Shown here: in pieces, positions 10,885 through 21,593 of the stretch | Layout: the number at the start of each line of letters is the position of its first letter | How positions within the stretch are numbered: position 1 is the stretch's first letter | NCBI GenBank assembly: GCA_026315105.1 | Contig: CM048745.1 | Span: forward strand, 540,778,758-540,842,757 | Length of the DNA: 64,000 nucleotides | Reading direction: 5' to 3' | Origin: Locusta migratoria | Taxonomy: Eukaryota; Arthropoda; Insecta; Orthoptera; Acrididae | Program-made: the position numbers and the translations under genes | The notes under the pieces: model-generated | What the model was told of the DNA's origin: nothing | Seen by the model: only the letters and a program-made list of their open reading frames with translations | The model's database searches: none

Positions 10885-11790
10885 AGGCTTTCCCGGCGGA
10901 TTTCTTCTAAATATGGTTCTCGGGCGAGGCGTCGGATGTTATTGTCGTAACTGCACAATATTTCGTCAGCACACCTGGGCCGCGCCGGAGAAGCCGAGCG
11001 GTCTGGAGCGCCACGTTAGGCTGCGTTTATAGACAGCGGATCCTCCGCGGCGGAGCAACCGCTGTGATTTTGCGGAGGCTCCGCTCGTCACACATCAGGT
11101 GGTTCGGACGCAGTGACGTTGAGCGGTGTCCTGACAAAAGCACCCAGTGACATTAGCACCCAGTTCTGGTCGAGGCGCGGCCCGCTAATCGCTAATCTCC
11201 CCGTCCGGTCTCTGCTCGGCAGGTAGAAGAGCCGAGGGCTGTGAGGTCGCATTGACACAAGGCCATACTTGACGGCAATAGCATTGCTGCAATTTATAAT
11301 GGAAGCGAGCCTAAAGAATAACCAAAACATATTAATAAGATTTGTGACCTGGAAAAAGTCTTCGATAATGTAAGGTGCTGGATGATGTTCGCAATTCTGA
11401 GAAAAATAGGAGTAAGCTTGTGGGGAAAGGCGGAAAATACATAGTTTGTATAAGAACGAAGTCGATACAATAAGCGTCCAAAGTCAAGAACGAAATGCTC
11501 AGATTAAAAAGGGGGTAAGAAAAGGTTGTGGACGTCGCCATCACTGTTCAACTTGCACAATGAAGAGACTTAATGTAGAAAATAAAGAAGATGTTCAAGG
11601 CTCTGATAAAAGTTCTGGGTAAAAGGATATCAGTGATAAGATTTGCTGATGACATTGCTATCATCTGTGAAAGTGAAGGAAAATTACAGGGTCTGTTGAA
11701 TAGAATGAAAAGACTAATGAGCACAGACCATGGACTGTAGGTAAACCAAGGAAAGATGAAAGTCATAAGAAGTAACAGAAATAAAAGTAG

Positions 11791-11989
11791 CCGGCCGCGG
11801 TGGCCGAGGTGACTGAGACGCTCCAGTCACGGTCAGCACGGCCACTACGGTCGGGGGTTCGAATCCCCCCTCGGGCATGGATATTTGTGCCGTCCTAGTT
11901 CGTAAGTAGTTCATAAGTAGTTTGTAAGGGTAGGGACTGATGACCCCGTAGTTAAGTCCCATAAGCTTAACAAACATTTGAACATTTTT
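11791..11989 (+). mobile_element. tRNA-derived SINE, subfamily A, in LINE relic
   Basis: An intact family member. A 13-bp direct repeat, gaaataaaagtag (11778-11790 and 11990-12002), marks the insertion into the LINE coding relic. Confidence 0.95.
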
Positions 11990-12046
11990 GAAATAAAAGT
12001 AGCGAGAAAATAACATCCGAATTGGTGACCACAATGCAGTGCTGTA

Positions 12047-12459
12047 GCCGGCCGCAGTGGCCGAGTGGTCTGCGGCGTGCCAGTCGCCGGCCGCGGTGGC
12101 CGAGGGGACTAAGGCGCTCCAGTCACGGTCTGCACGGCCACTACGGTCGGGGGTTCGAATCCCCCCTCGGGCATGGATATTTGTGCCGTCCTAGTTCGTA
12201 AGTAGTTCATAAGTAGTTTGTAAGCTTTGGGACTGATGACCCCGTAGTTAAGCCCCATAGACTATACAAACATTTGAACATCTTTGGCGTGCCAGTCACG
12301 GTCTTCACGGCCGCTGCGGTAGGGGGTTCGAATGCCCCCTCGGGCATGGATGTTTGTGTCGTCTTTAGTATAAGCTAGTTCATAAGTAGTTTGCAAATTT
12401 AGGGACTGATGACCCCTTAGTTAAGTCCCATAAGCTCTACAAACATTTGAATTTGATCA
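12047..12459 (+). mobile_element. tRNA-derived SINE interrupted by another SINE
   Basis: The head is 12047-12085, and 12298-12459 completes the B-box, body and tail. The break lies in the tRNA-like region just before the conserved cacggtct. The target repeat of this outer copy is decayed (gaccacaatgca / gatcacaatgta). Confidence 0.9.
12086..12285 (+). mobile_element. tRNA-derived SINE nested in a SINE
   Basis: A complete subfamily A copy flanked by ggcgtgccagtc (12074-12085 and 12286-12297), a 12-bp duplication of the host SINE. The same orientation and family make this a head-of-tRNA target. Confidence 0.95.
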
Positions 12460-12638
12460 CAATGTACACCAAGACAAGGAATTCTGCTACCTTTGCGGTA
12501 AACTAATTCAAGAGGGACATAAAAAGTAGATTAGCACAAGCAATGAGGGCATTCACGGGAAAGAGAAATCTACTGCTGTCAAACATCGCCCTGGACTTCA
12601 GGCAGAAATTTCGCAGAATATAAGTTTGCAGTATAACA

Positions 12639-12826
12639 ATGTTCAAATGTTTGTATAGTTTATGGGACTTAACTACGGGGTCATCAGTCCCTAAACTTAC
12701 AAACTACTTATGAACTACTTACGAACTAGGACGGCACAAATATCCATGCCCGAGGGGGGATTCGAATCCCCGACCGTAGTGGCAGTGCAGACCGTGACTG
12801 GAGCGCCTCAGTCTCCGCGGCTGGCA
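12639..12826 (-). mobile_element. tRNA-derived SINE, subfamily A, in LINE relic
   Basis: The direct repeat cagtataaca (12629-12638 and 12827-12836) shows insertion into the C-terminal coding part of the LINE relic. The head is shortened (ccgcggctgg end). Confidence 0.93.
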
Positions 12827-13195
12827 CAGTATAACATTGTATGTAACTTGGACTGCTGGGAAATGAGAACAGAAGAGAATTGAAGCATTTGATATGTAGT
12901 TTATGGAGTAGTACAAAATATCACGTAATTTTTTTGTAGGTACTGCTTTTAAGTTAATGTTTTAAAGCCATAAATGCATGGGTATTTATGAATTTTGAGC
13001 ATTTGCCCAAGCATTCATTCTAGGCATTTGCCCAAACTTGCAAATGTCGAGGCATTTTACATCACTAGGGGAAAAACAGAATGGAACATCAAGCAAATAA
13101 TTGAGGATGTCGGTTGCAATGGTACTCTGAAATGAAACGGTTGGCTAAGGATTTGGTGACAGGTCGCATCAAAGCAGTCAGAAGACTGATAACTA

Positions 13196-13345
13196 GGGAT
13201 GCAAACGATAAATCTACGTTTTGAAAACATCGACGTTTTGCCCCAAAACATCGATGTCAACAGCGATGGTTTGAACATCGATATATCGCCTATGTATCGG
13301 CGATAAAAGTCGAAAACTATCAACACCGTTAAATTCAGGTTCTAA
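13196..13345. other. AT-rich segment with inverted atcgat words
   Basis: Repeated and inverted words (aacatcgatgt, atcgatatatcg, tatcggcgata) follow tagggatgcaaacgat, which resembles hAT-type termini. It is too short and too decayed to assign. Confidence 0.3.
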
Positions 13346-13474
13346 GCCTTTTTACTGTATATGAAAAGGATGTTCTACAGTATTGTATGTTACGTTTAGA
13401 AAACAAAGGAAGAAACAAATATCTGGGTTTTTCTTTCCGAAAAAGTGATAATTTGCGAATGTGTGGTTACGTTA

Positions 13475-13476
<2 letters not shown>

Positions 13477-13520
<44 letters not shown>

Positions 13521-13529
13521 AGAGAGAGA
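13477..13529 (+). repeat. Poly-A tract followed by (GA)n
   Basis: A homopolymer of about 40 A is followed by gagagagaga. The poly-Lys frame across it is spurious. Confidence 0.97.
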
Positions 13530-14325
13530 AGCATATTCACAGGCAGACTGTGTCGAGAGAGCGTTTCCGGTGAGCGAGGACTGGGCGGTATGGCATTACC
13601 GCGAAACCAGGAACGGCTTAGGGAGGCTACGGGCTGCAGGTAGGTCGTGACGTAGTAAACAGGTCAGACTGGGTGCAAATGTCGCAGATTTGGGGTTGGG
13701 TGCAAATGTCACTGGGTGCTTTTGTCACATATCCACGTTCAGCACCCTGTTCTACCTGGCGGCCAGACGTATGGCGCACCGAACAGTCTCATTAGCCCCC
13801 GTGTAAGCGGTTTGGAAGTGCAGCCGCTGGTAGTTTGACGCCGCAGCGGAAGAGCGGAGGGGACGCCCTCCAGCCCCGCCTGTAAACAGGGCCCACGCTG
13901 TCTCATGAGAAGTAGCGCACTGCCAAACTGCCGCGATTCCTTGGGCGGCGAGCTATAAACACGGCATTACGGAATTCGCGGCTTCCCGCGTCGGAAGTTC
14001 GAATCTTCCCTCGGGCATGGATGTGTGTGTGTTGTCCTTAGGTTACTTTAACATAGTTTAAGTAGTTTGTAAGCTACGGACTGATTGACCACGCAGTTTG
14101 GTCCGATAGATTACAAACATTTGAACATTTTTTGTAGCACACCTGGCTAACATCTTCAGGTGCTGACGTCTTTGGGTGCTGGGCTGTGACCGACGAATTC
14201 CTATTTAAAACATATAAAGAAGGGAACGCACATGCGTGAACGCGCCAAAAACGGTGGCCAATAGCGCACAAGGACTGATCTTGGTAAGTTTCGTTTAAAA
14301 TGAACAGTTGCGATATTTCTTTATT

Positions 14326-15295
14326 ATTATTATTACAGCATTAATCAGTAGAAAGACTAATTAATTACAACATCTTATCGTATTCCTGCTATCATCTGCC
14401 AAGCCTCTTTATCCAGCAGATCTTCCTTGTTGATGCCGCGATGTTCCATTACTCCATGTATCTGGTCTGCCCAAGAACGTCGTCGTCTTACGGACTTACG
14501 TCTACCGAGTGGTTCCATTAATAAAGCTTCATTGGCCACAGATGATATGCCATTCTCATCATATGTGCGAACCATTGCAGTGATTTTCTTTCAATTCAAT
14601 CACTGTATAATTTGCCTTCATTCCAGCTCTTACTTCATCATGCCATTCTTGACATTCTGGCACTCCTAGGCAAATAATCCATTTTCAGAGCTATTATTCT
14701 TGTTATCAGATCCGCATTTAACATATAAAGTTCTGATCCATAGCACAGCACCTACTCTTTTCTTATTGTTGTTGGAAATATTCTCATCCCACCAAAAAGA
14801 ATTCATACACCCTAACTCCTTTCTGCGTTGCTGTGTTCTATATTTTATTTCTGTATGGCTCAATCCATTTTTATCAATATGTGCCCCGAAATATTTAAAT
14901 TTCTCTACTCGTCTCAAAACTGCTTCGTCTTTGATGTGTACTTCAAATTTAGCATCACTATTCACCACCAAATAGTCTGATTTTGTTAGTCATTTGTAGC
15001 CCCCATCTGTTGTATTCCTGATATAATCGACGTACCATGAACGTAACGTCATAATCATCTTTTCGTCACCAAAACCTAATGAAAATATCTGTACATCGTT
15101 GACAGTGATTCCCATTCCTCTGCAGCTGTTCTTCCAATTTCAGAGAGTCACTTCTATATATAAATTGAACAATTGATAGATTCTGATAAGTTTGAACCTC
15201 ATTTAATCTTTACCGCATTATCTCTGAACATTTTAATAATAATTCGTAAAAGGTAATCATTCCTACCTATATCTTTCATAGCTTCCCACAGCTTA
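14326..15295 (-). pseudogene. RTE-like LINE fragment inserted in inverted-repeat arm
   Basis: On the minus strand, coding relics run from about 15110 to 14375: a GFGDEKMIM-like block where a FADD-type catalytic box is expected, then KSDYLVVNSDAKFE, VEKFKYFGAHIDKNG (the YLG-type motif), and a C-terminal RRRRSWADQIHG block. Both acidic catalytic neighbours are altered, so it is dead. The 3' tail is a short TAA repeat at 14326-14335. The 14-bp duplication gatatttctttatt bounds it exactly. It is 5'-truncated. Confidence 0.75.
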
Positions 15296-15508
15296 GATAT
15301 TTCTTTATTTATTTTCATTTTATTTTTTATTAGCAGTTTAAAAGCTTCTTATTAATTTTCATTTATTTTATAATATATGATGGTAATAATATTCAGTGTT
15401 GTAAATATTTCTCGTACTGCATTCACAAACGAAATAGCCAGCTACGCCACCTGTTGGACTGTGAGGTAAACACTTCGACACTCGCGCAGAACTGTCCACA
15501 TGCTAAGC

Positions 15509-15531
15509 GCCGCCGCCGCCGCCGCCGCCTG
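15509..15531. repeat. (GCC)n tract in palindrome arm
   Basis: Seven or more gcc units occur in the left arm. The opposite arm has fewer, so expansion followed the duplication. Confidence 0.85.
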
Positions 15532-16309
15532 CCCCAGCGCCCTCTGTTGGTAGCCGCATACTGTGTGTCAATACTGGCGTGTATCCATCTCGCCATGGTC
15601 AACCCATAAAACTATGTCGCCACCGATGCCTCTTCATTTACACACGCAGTCGTTTCGCTCGGTGATCATCGGCTTACAAACAGTGGGCGTTGGGGCAGTC
15701 GGTGGCGGCGCTTAGCATGTCAACAGTTCTGCGCGAGTGTCGAAATGTTTACCTCACAGTCCAACACGTGGCTCTTTCGTTTATGCATGCAGTACGAGAA
15801 AAATTTACAACACTGAATATTATTACCATCACATATAATAAAATAAACGAAAATTAATAAGAAGCTTTTAAACTGCTAATAAAAAATAAAATGAAAATAA
15901 ATAAAGAAATATCGCAACTGTTCACCTTAAACGAAACTTCCCAAAATCAGTCCTTGTGCGCTATTGACCGTCGTTTTTGGTGCGTTCACTCATGCCCGTT
16001 GTCTTCTTTCTATGTTTTAAATAGGAATTCGTCGGTCACGGCCCAGCAGTGTGTCCATAGCACCTGAAGATGTCAGCCAGATGTGCTGACGAAACATTGT
16101 GCAGTTGCGACAATAACATCCGGCGTCTCGCCCGGTAGCCGTATTTAGAACAACAGACTCTGCTGGCAATTGGGCCTGGTCTCACGCGCAGCAGCGGCCG
16201 TATCTTACAGGACTTACTGGTTTACGTGAGAACCTCCGCTGAAACTTGTGAACGTCATCGGAAATTCTCGCAACAGAGACAAATGTATACGGTTTGTCAG
16301 TAAAACTGC

Positions 16310-17505
16310 AACACCATGAAACAGCTTGCCCTTAAAACTCTTCTTCTTTTCCTTCAGCGATTGCCCTGCACGAGTGCGGGGTTCGATACTTGGGTCTGTT
16401 GTCTCCATTTCACTCTGTCTCTGGCTGCATCTGATGTTCGCACTCTTCAGTTGTTTATGCATCGATTCAGCCCAGCGTTGCTTAGGTCGCCTTTGGGTCT
16501 TCTGCCGACTACTTCAAGTGTGTAACCTATCTTGGCAATAGTTATCACCGGTCCGTAGAACATGCCCAAATCATCGAAGACGGCTCTCGCGCATCTTGCC
16601 TTGGATCGGTGCAACACCGAACGTGATCTAACCCTGTGACACTTGCTGTCCACCTTAGCATCATATTTTCCATTACACTTAGGCGGCGTTCTGTCTCAAC
16701 TGTAGTCGGCTAGTACTCGCAACAGTACAAGGCGACTGGTCGGATGACAGTGCGGTAGATTTTTTTATTGTATCTTTCATCCTCAGGTCGCAAGTGACTT
16801 CCGTTGTTGTTCGCCACCTCATGTAGGCTGCCTGAGTTCTGGAGTTGACCTCTTCGGTGACTCGGTCGTCAACAGTGATCGTGGAAACAAGGTACTTAAA
16901 CATATTCACGTCAGATGTTCACCAATAATCGTGATGGTTCCTATTTCATGCCTGTCTGATGTAATGTGCTCCGTTTTCTTCGGGTTAAGAATCAAGCCAA
17001 GTTGCGCCAACCGATCACTCTATTCTTGGATTCGTCTCTGCAAATCAAGCTTTTTTTTCTGCTGCCAACATCACCTCATCCGCTTAAAGTAGTGCCCACG
17101 GTAATGGCCGGTGCAGGTCAATTGTCACGGTGTCCATTATGAGAATGAACAGAAGCGGCGTTAAGACATAACATTGGTGGACGCCGTCTGTGATGGGGAA
17201 GTCCTTGGATAGTCCTGAAGTTGTGGGGACATGGCTTCTTGTCTGTGCATAAAGCAACTGTTCCCACTTAATAAGTTGCTCTGGCACGTCATGCTGTCGC
17301 AATGCTAGCCAGATGAGACTTTGTGGCATCCGATCAAAGACTTTTTCGATTCCAGGAATGCTTTCTCGTGATGTTTCTCTACTAAGAGTCTTGCGGCATG
17401 TATCGCATCAATCTTGCTGTAGTTCTTCACACCAGCTTGGTTTCTGGAAATCTGTGCGATCTCATGGATCATTTGGTCCAGAATAAGCTCAAAGATTTTC
17501 ATGAG
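16310..17505 (-). pseudogene. RTE-like LINE reverse transcriptase relic
   Basis: Read on the minus strand from 17502, in order: MKIFELILDQM and IDAIHAARLLVEKH (RT fingers), an IWLALRQHDVPEQLI block, GVHQCYVLTPLLFILIMDT (a VxQG-type motif with Gly to Cys), then the catalytic region near 17060-17090. There the expected YADD reads stop-Ala-Asp-Glu. Later come MFKYLVSTI and a C-terminal basic block with RLRWFGHVLR. Several frameshifts separate these parts. The endonuclease half is missing. It was non-functional long ago. Confidence 0.8.
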
Positions 17506-18418
17506 GTGGCAGTCTTGAATATATGAAACTCATTTATGAAGTGTGAAACTATTTTACATGGCATGGGACTTAAGAATGATACTAATAATGCTACTGACAG
17601 TGCTATCACTTCGTCACCAGAGGTTCCAACCTTTGAATATGGTGAATAGTAATGCGACCTAATATGAGCGAGGAGAGGGGTAGGAAGGCGTCCAAGAGGA
17701 ATAATGGAATACGGAACTATCAAAATTATGAAAACAGTTCCTGGAATGTTTAGATAGGGGCAGCACATCACCGTATCATTCTGATGTATGCAGTAGGGAT
17801 ATGTGTGATTGGGGGAGACTCAAAACTTAATAACCAATTATTTTCTTCCTCAGAACCGAATATCTTAGATTTTGTGATTTCCACATGTAACGACCCTAGG
17901 CCACAACAGTGAAGTTTTCTCTGCTTGCAGTAACTGTTAGTCTGGCTCAAAAAAAGTTGAGTAGTGTACTGTATCTCGTGGTTGATGTATATCAAATAAC
18001 ACAAAGGAAGCAACGTAAATAATACTGCAAGTATTGAGGCAAAGAGCGTTGCGTAATTTGCTTCCTAGTTCAAAGATGCAGCTGAATTCTTTCATCTTTG
18101 CTTAACAGAAAGAATAGCTGCTAAACTGGGTTTAGACTGGACTTACCCAACCAAAAGCTTCAGTACGACTCAGTGCCTCTTACCTGAAAAGAAAGAAATT
18201 AAACTCATTAAATTCTATCAATTGCGACATAGGGTTACGAGAAATTACGTAATTTCGTAGTGAGAGACGCAGAAGAAAGAATAGTCTTATATTAAGGGAT
18301 ACAGGGAAGTTAGATGACTTCATAAATTGACATTAAGTATACGATAACTGAGAAAACAGTATAATTGTTTTTGAAGCAGCATTTCTGAACGGAGTCCACA
18401 AGATTTTGTGGTGCTGAA
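17506..18418. other. Unassigned DNA
   Basis: AT-rich, with no terminal repeats or domains. The frames of 81-90 residues on the minus strand show no family features. Confidence 0.4.
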
Positions 18419-18429
18419 CTTCGTTGTCT

Positions 18430-18628
18430 CAATTTTTCAATTGTTTGTAGAACTTACGGGACTTAACTACGGGGTCATCAGTCCCTAAGCTTACAAACTA
18501 CTTATGAAGTAGCTAACACCAAGGACGGCACAAATATCCATGCCCGAGGGGGGATTCGAACCCCCGACCGTAGTGGCCGTGCAGACCGTGACTGGAGCGC
18601 CTCAATCCCCTCGGCCACCGCGGCCGGC
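18430..18628 (-). mobile_element. tRNA-derived SINE, subfamily A
   Basis: Flanked by cttcgttgtct (18419-18429 and 18629-18639). The family tail at the 5' edge of this orientation is altered (caatttttcaattg). Confidence 0.95.
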
Positions 18629-18639
18629 CTTCGTTGTCT

Positions 18640-19340
18640 AATTAATGCTAAATAGGACGCGCACCTGTGACCTTTTTGGGAAGTAAGGACATGTAAATTA
18701 CTGCTATTTACTGTTATTAACATGACGTGTGTGTAGTGGAACATAAGGAACAGCGAATATACCAGAGATTTTATAGAAGTAACTGCTTTCAGTGTTTGTT
18801 CTCCTATTGTGTAAGTACATAATATACGATATATCACTGTATGTAAACGCAGCCCATTGCGTTTATTTAAGCTGGGATTCATTTCCGTTCCCTGCACCAC
18901 GCCGCAGCTCCGATTTTTCGCTGCCCATTTCCAGTGTTACGGCTTGTCGATATACTACAGTGACATCCGCAGATAAACTCGTTCAAGTTACGATGTTATC
19001 TACGAAGTCATTTACATATTGGTTGATTCTAAAATATATGTCGAAATGAAATGGCAGGTAGAGGGGACATAAATAAGCAGATTTTGTATTTGAATGTGTG
19101 CTCGGTAATGACATATCTCAGTTCTAGGGTGTATGGAAGTTTGGAAGAAACTGAAAAGTAGACAAAAAGTTGGTAGTTTACAAGAGCTGCTCGAAAGAGC
19201 GGCCACGAACAGTGATGCAAGAGTCACAACAACAGCGCATGGCTCGGCGCGAATTTACAAAAGACGACAGGCCTGTCGACCTCACGTCCAGCATAACAGA
19301 CACGCAGCCAGTGGCGACGCGTCCTGTGTGTTCATTGGTA
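18640..19340. other. Unassigned DNA
   Basis: No motif recognised. The 97-residue plus frame at 19133-19426 runs into the SINE and is not a gene. Confidence 0.4.
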
Positions 19341-19349
19341 CACTGAACC

Positions 19350-19548
19350 AAATGTTCAAATGTTTGTTAAGCTTATGGGACTTAACTACGGGGTCATTAG
19401 TCCCTAAACTTACAAACTACTTATGAACTACTTACGAACTAGGACGGCACAAATATCCATGCCCGAGGGGGGATTCGACCCCCGACCGTAGTGGCCGTGC
19501 AGACCGTGACTGGAGCGCCTCAGTCCCCTCTCCCACCGCGGCCGCCTT
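19350..19548 (-). mobile_element. tRNA-derived SINE, subfamily A
   Basis: The direct repeat cactgaacc (19341-19349 and 19549-19557) bounds a complete copy. The B-box has lost one base (ggattcgacccccg). Confidence 0.94.
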
Positions 19549-19557
19549 CACTGAACC

Positions 19558-20810
19558 CCCGGAAAAAAGATCGTCGTGAAAATAATAACAAAAATAATAA
19601 CAAGAAACGTCTTTTTAAACTATCATTATTCGTTTCGTTCTTCTATCAGATCATTTTATATGCACATACAAAGTATTATTATCGCACGCGAAACATTTTA
19701 CGTCGCGAAGACAGCACGTATACGAGTCGTAGTGCGGCCGCTTAATATAGTTGGCAGTGGTCGCAGCGTTACAATGTGCAAGCGCGGCTAAGGTTCAAAT
19801 TCTCTTCTGAACCCCCTAGAAGCAGCATTTGGGCACTCCCGTTGCAGGGAGAGGCGAGGGGAAACGCCGTTTTTAGTATTGGTGTTGGAGCCGATAGAGA
19901 CGCCAGCTCATGGGTACTCGAGCTCTGGCGGTTACGCACGAATGGTCCCGAAGCAAATTCAACAGATCTACTGCGCACCTCGCGTTGCACATCAGCAAAT
20001 CCTCCATTAAGGCAACATCTGCCCTTCATATTTGTTTTTGGCGCATTGGAGATTCATCAAAACACGTCATCTGGTAAAATATAACTACAAATTAAAGAAG
20101 CATCAAATGTAAAAGCCTTCAGAAAACCCGATCATGAATACTAATTAAATCACTACTTTCCACCTAGGAAGAACAGCCGTGTGATTAGCGGCGTCGCGTT
20201 GCTGCGTCGAAGGTAGTGGGTTCTAGACAGACTGCAAGACATTTTTTTAAACCTAATGTTCTTTTTAATAGATACGGGAACAACAAGGACTTTTATACTG
20301 TTACTTGCCACATATCTTTGGGCGTATTAGCAAATGTGTCGCGATTTTGAGGGTAAATACATTTATAAGCTTAGTTGTAACGGAGAGCAGCCTTTGCGCA
20401 AGCGTGAAGTTAGGAGGGAGTGCTGCTTACAGTGTCACGTGACCCGAAGGTAGCTTGTCTCTTCATCGTAACAGATTCATTTTGTTACAATCATTGAACA
20501 GTGTAATCAGTAACTTACTGCGTACTAGTGTTCATGTGCATTTAATACGTTCTTGGTTTTTATTATCAAAAGAAAAATGAACAACATTCAGTACCTTTTA
20601 GAAACAAATTACTCAGCTTTAAGCTTGGAAGAAAAGTGTGAAATAAAGAATCTTCGTAGGCCGAAGCCTCAGCTAGAGGTGAAGCAACCGCAAACAAGCC
20701 GAGGTAACACATTCTGCAGGTCTTTTAACACGATAATATATCTGGTCTCTTTGGACGCCGAGCGGGTGTGGGGGGGGGGGGGATGCGCACTATCAAGGGA
20801 AAAAAAAAAG
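19558..20810. other. Unassigned DNA
   Basis: AT-rich sequence with short homopolymers, including poly-G at about 20770-20781. Two weak tRNA-like B-boxes (near 19790 and 20218) lack A-box partners. The 102- and 111-residue frames have no domain. Confidence 0.4.
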
Positions 20811-20987
20811 TTCGAATGTTTGTACATATATCGGACCAAATTGCGTGGTCATCAGTCGGTAGCTTACAAACTACTTAAACCTAGGTAAACTAAACTAAGG
20901 ACAATCACACACAACCATGCGCCAGGGAGGACTCGAACCTCCACGGCGAACAACCGCGCGCTCCGCAGCGAGACGCTTTAGACCGCC
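20811..20987 (-). mobile_element. tRNA-derived SINE, subfamily B
   Basis: The minus strand shows the B-type head (ggcggtctaaagcgtctcgc), the B-box (ggaggttcgagtcctccc-like with changes) and the hairpin pair ggaccaaa / ggtcatc of the B consensus. The tail is abbreviated. Confidence 0.85.
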
Positions 20988-21430
20988 TTTTTTGGAGGGG
21001 TTCCTCAGGGATATTTCCAACTTTGTTTCTTCTTAAACTCTTTTATTATTATTTGATTTTATGTGTAGTATGAACAAAGTAAAACCGTCTTCTCCATGAC
21101 GAGCTACTGTTGAAATGAAATTAATGAGTAGTAGTAAACAATAGCGTAGACTGGCGATAAAAACAATAAGAAAAGGAAGGAAAAAAATTTTCTGCAGATT
21201 ACTCCACTATGGACGCTGCCAAATCGTCAAAGCATATCTTCTCCTAGCATTGAACAGATACCATTGATCTGTTTGGCCACATTTTTCTTTTTTAATGATT
21301 AGAAAACAAGTATGTTTGACATATAAAAGAAACAATAGTAATGATATTATGGGATGATAACTAAATAACTTTTCCATCGTACGTGCAGATTTAATGAAAA
21401 AAAAGAGCGGGATAAAGAAATCTTGAAAAT
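20988..21430. other. Unassigned AT-rich DNA
   Basis: No motif. It lies just 3' of the large minus-strand LINE and may include its 3' UTR. No poly-A (poly-T on plus) end is obvious. Confidence 0.35.
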
Positions 21431-21593
21431 TAAGCATTTTCCTTCACATAAGGGTGGTATGGGACTTTACTCGATCGGTGCGTGCCTCGTTGCTGCAACA
21501 GCACCACGTAATTAGTCTGCAATTTCGTACCGTTTGTGATTTCATGATTGGCACTTCCCATCAGCAGTCTCATCTGTTCTTCTTCGTAAGACG

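Larger units (their letters stand above)
11325..13195 (+). pseudogene. RTE-like LINE reverse transcriptase, decayed
   Basis: The plus strand keeps RT landmarks through many stops and shifts: a D-LEKVFDNV-like block (about 11345), then RFADDIAI, the catalytic YADD-type box, at about 11640-11663. After the SINE at 11791-11989 come the EFCYLCGKL block (about 12480), KRNLLLSNIA-like sequence (about 12560) and, past the SINE at 12639-12826, an IEAFDM-like C-terminal block. A LINE 3' end with catcaaagcagtcagaag closes it near 13190. The endonuclease is missing (5' truncation). 12906-13070 is foreign or deleted. It belongs to the same broad group as 50155-51903. Confidence 0.7.
11017..13969. mobile_element. 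Inverted-repeat DNA element of about 2.95 kb
   Basis: The ends are imperfect inverted repeats sharing gtttatag within about 20 bp (left ggctgcgtttatagacagcg; right end the complement of gccgtgtttatagctcgccg). Subterminal motifs are also inverted: tgacaaaagcacccagtgac at 11133 on the plus strand and at about 13725 on the minus strand. The right end adds two tgggtgcaaatgtc repeats. The interior is a LINE plus SINEs, with no transposase of its own. Boundaries are good to about 5 bp. The superfamily is unknown. Confidence 0.6.
10979..14135 (+). mobile_element. Subfamily B SINE split by a 3-kb element
   Basis: The head is at 10979-11015 (gccgcgccggag, agccgagcggtctgg). The remainder resumes at about 13970 with the B-box (gaagttcgaatcttcc), the gtgtgtgtgttgtcc body and the tail acaaacatttgaaca. 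The outer direct repeat agcacacctgg on both sides proves that the two halves were once one SINE. Confidence 0.85.
10885..16176. repeat. Long inverted-repeat element, heavily nested
   Basis: The right arm, 15668-16176, is the reverse complement of a left arm now in three pieces: 10885-10978, 14136-14325 and 15296-15560. The loop is 15561-15667. The breaks are explained by two insertions with clean direct repeats: a SINE (agcacacctgg at 10968-10978 and 14136-14146) and a LINE (gatatttctttatt at 14312-14325 and 15296-15309). The original palindrome was about 1.15 kb. No protein is encoded in the arms. The family is unknown. It could also be two inverted copies of one 510-bp repeat. Confidence 0.85.

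Noticed and set aside
10634..11032. 132-residue plus-strand protein
   Set aside because: Composition-driven frame in a CpG-rich stretch, overlapped by equally long frames on the other strand; it runs into the SINE head.
13387..13650. Lys-rich small protein
   Set aside because: The frame is produced by the poly-A tract and GA repeat.
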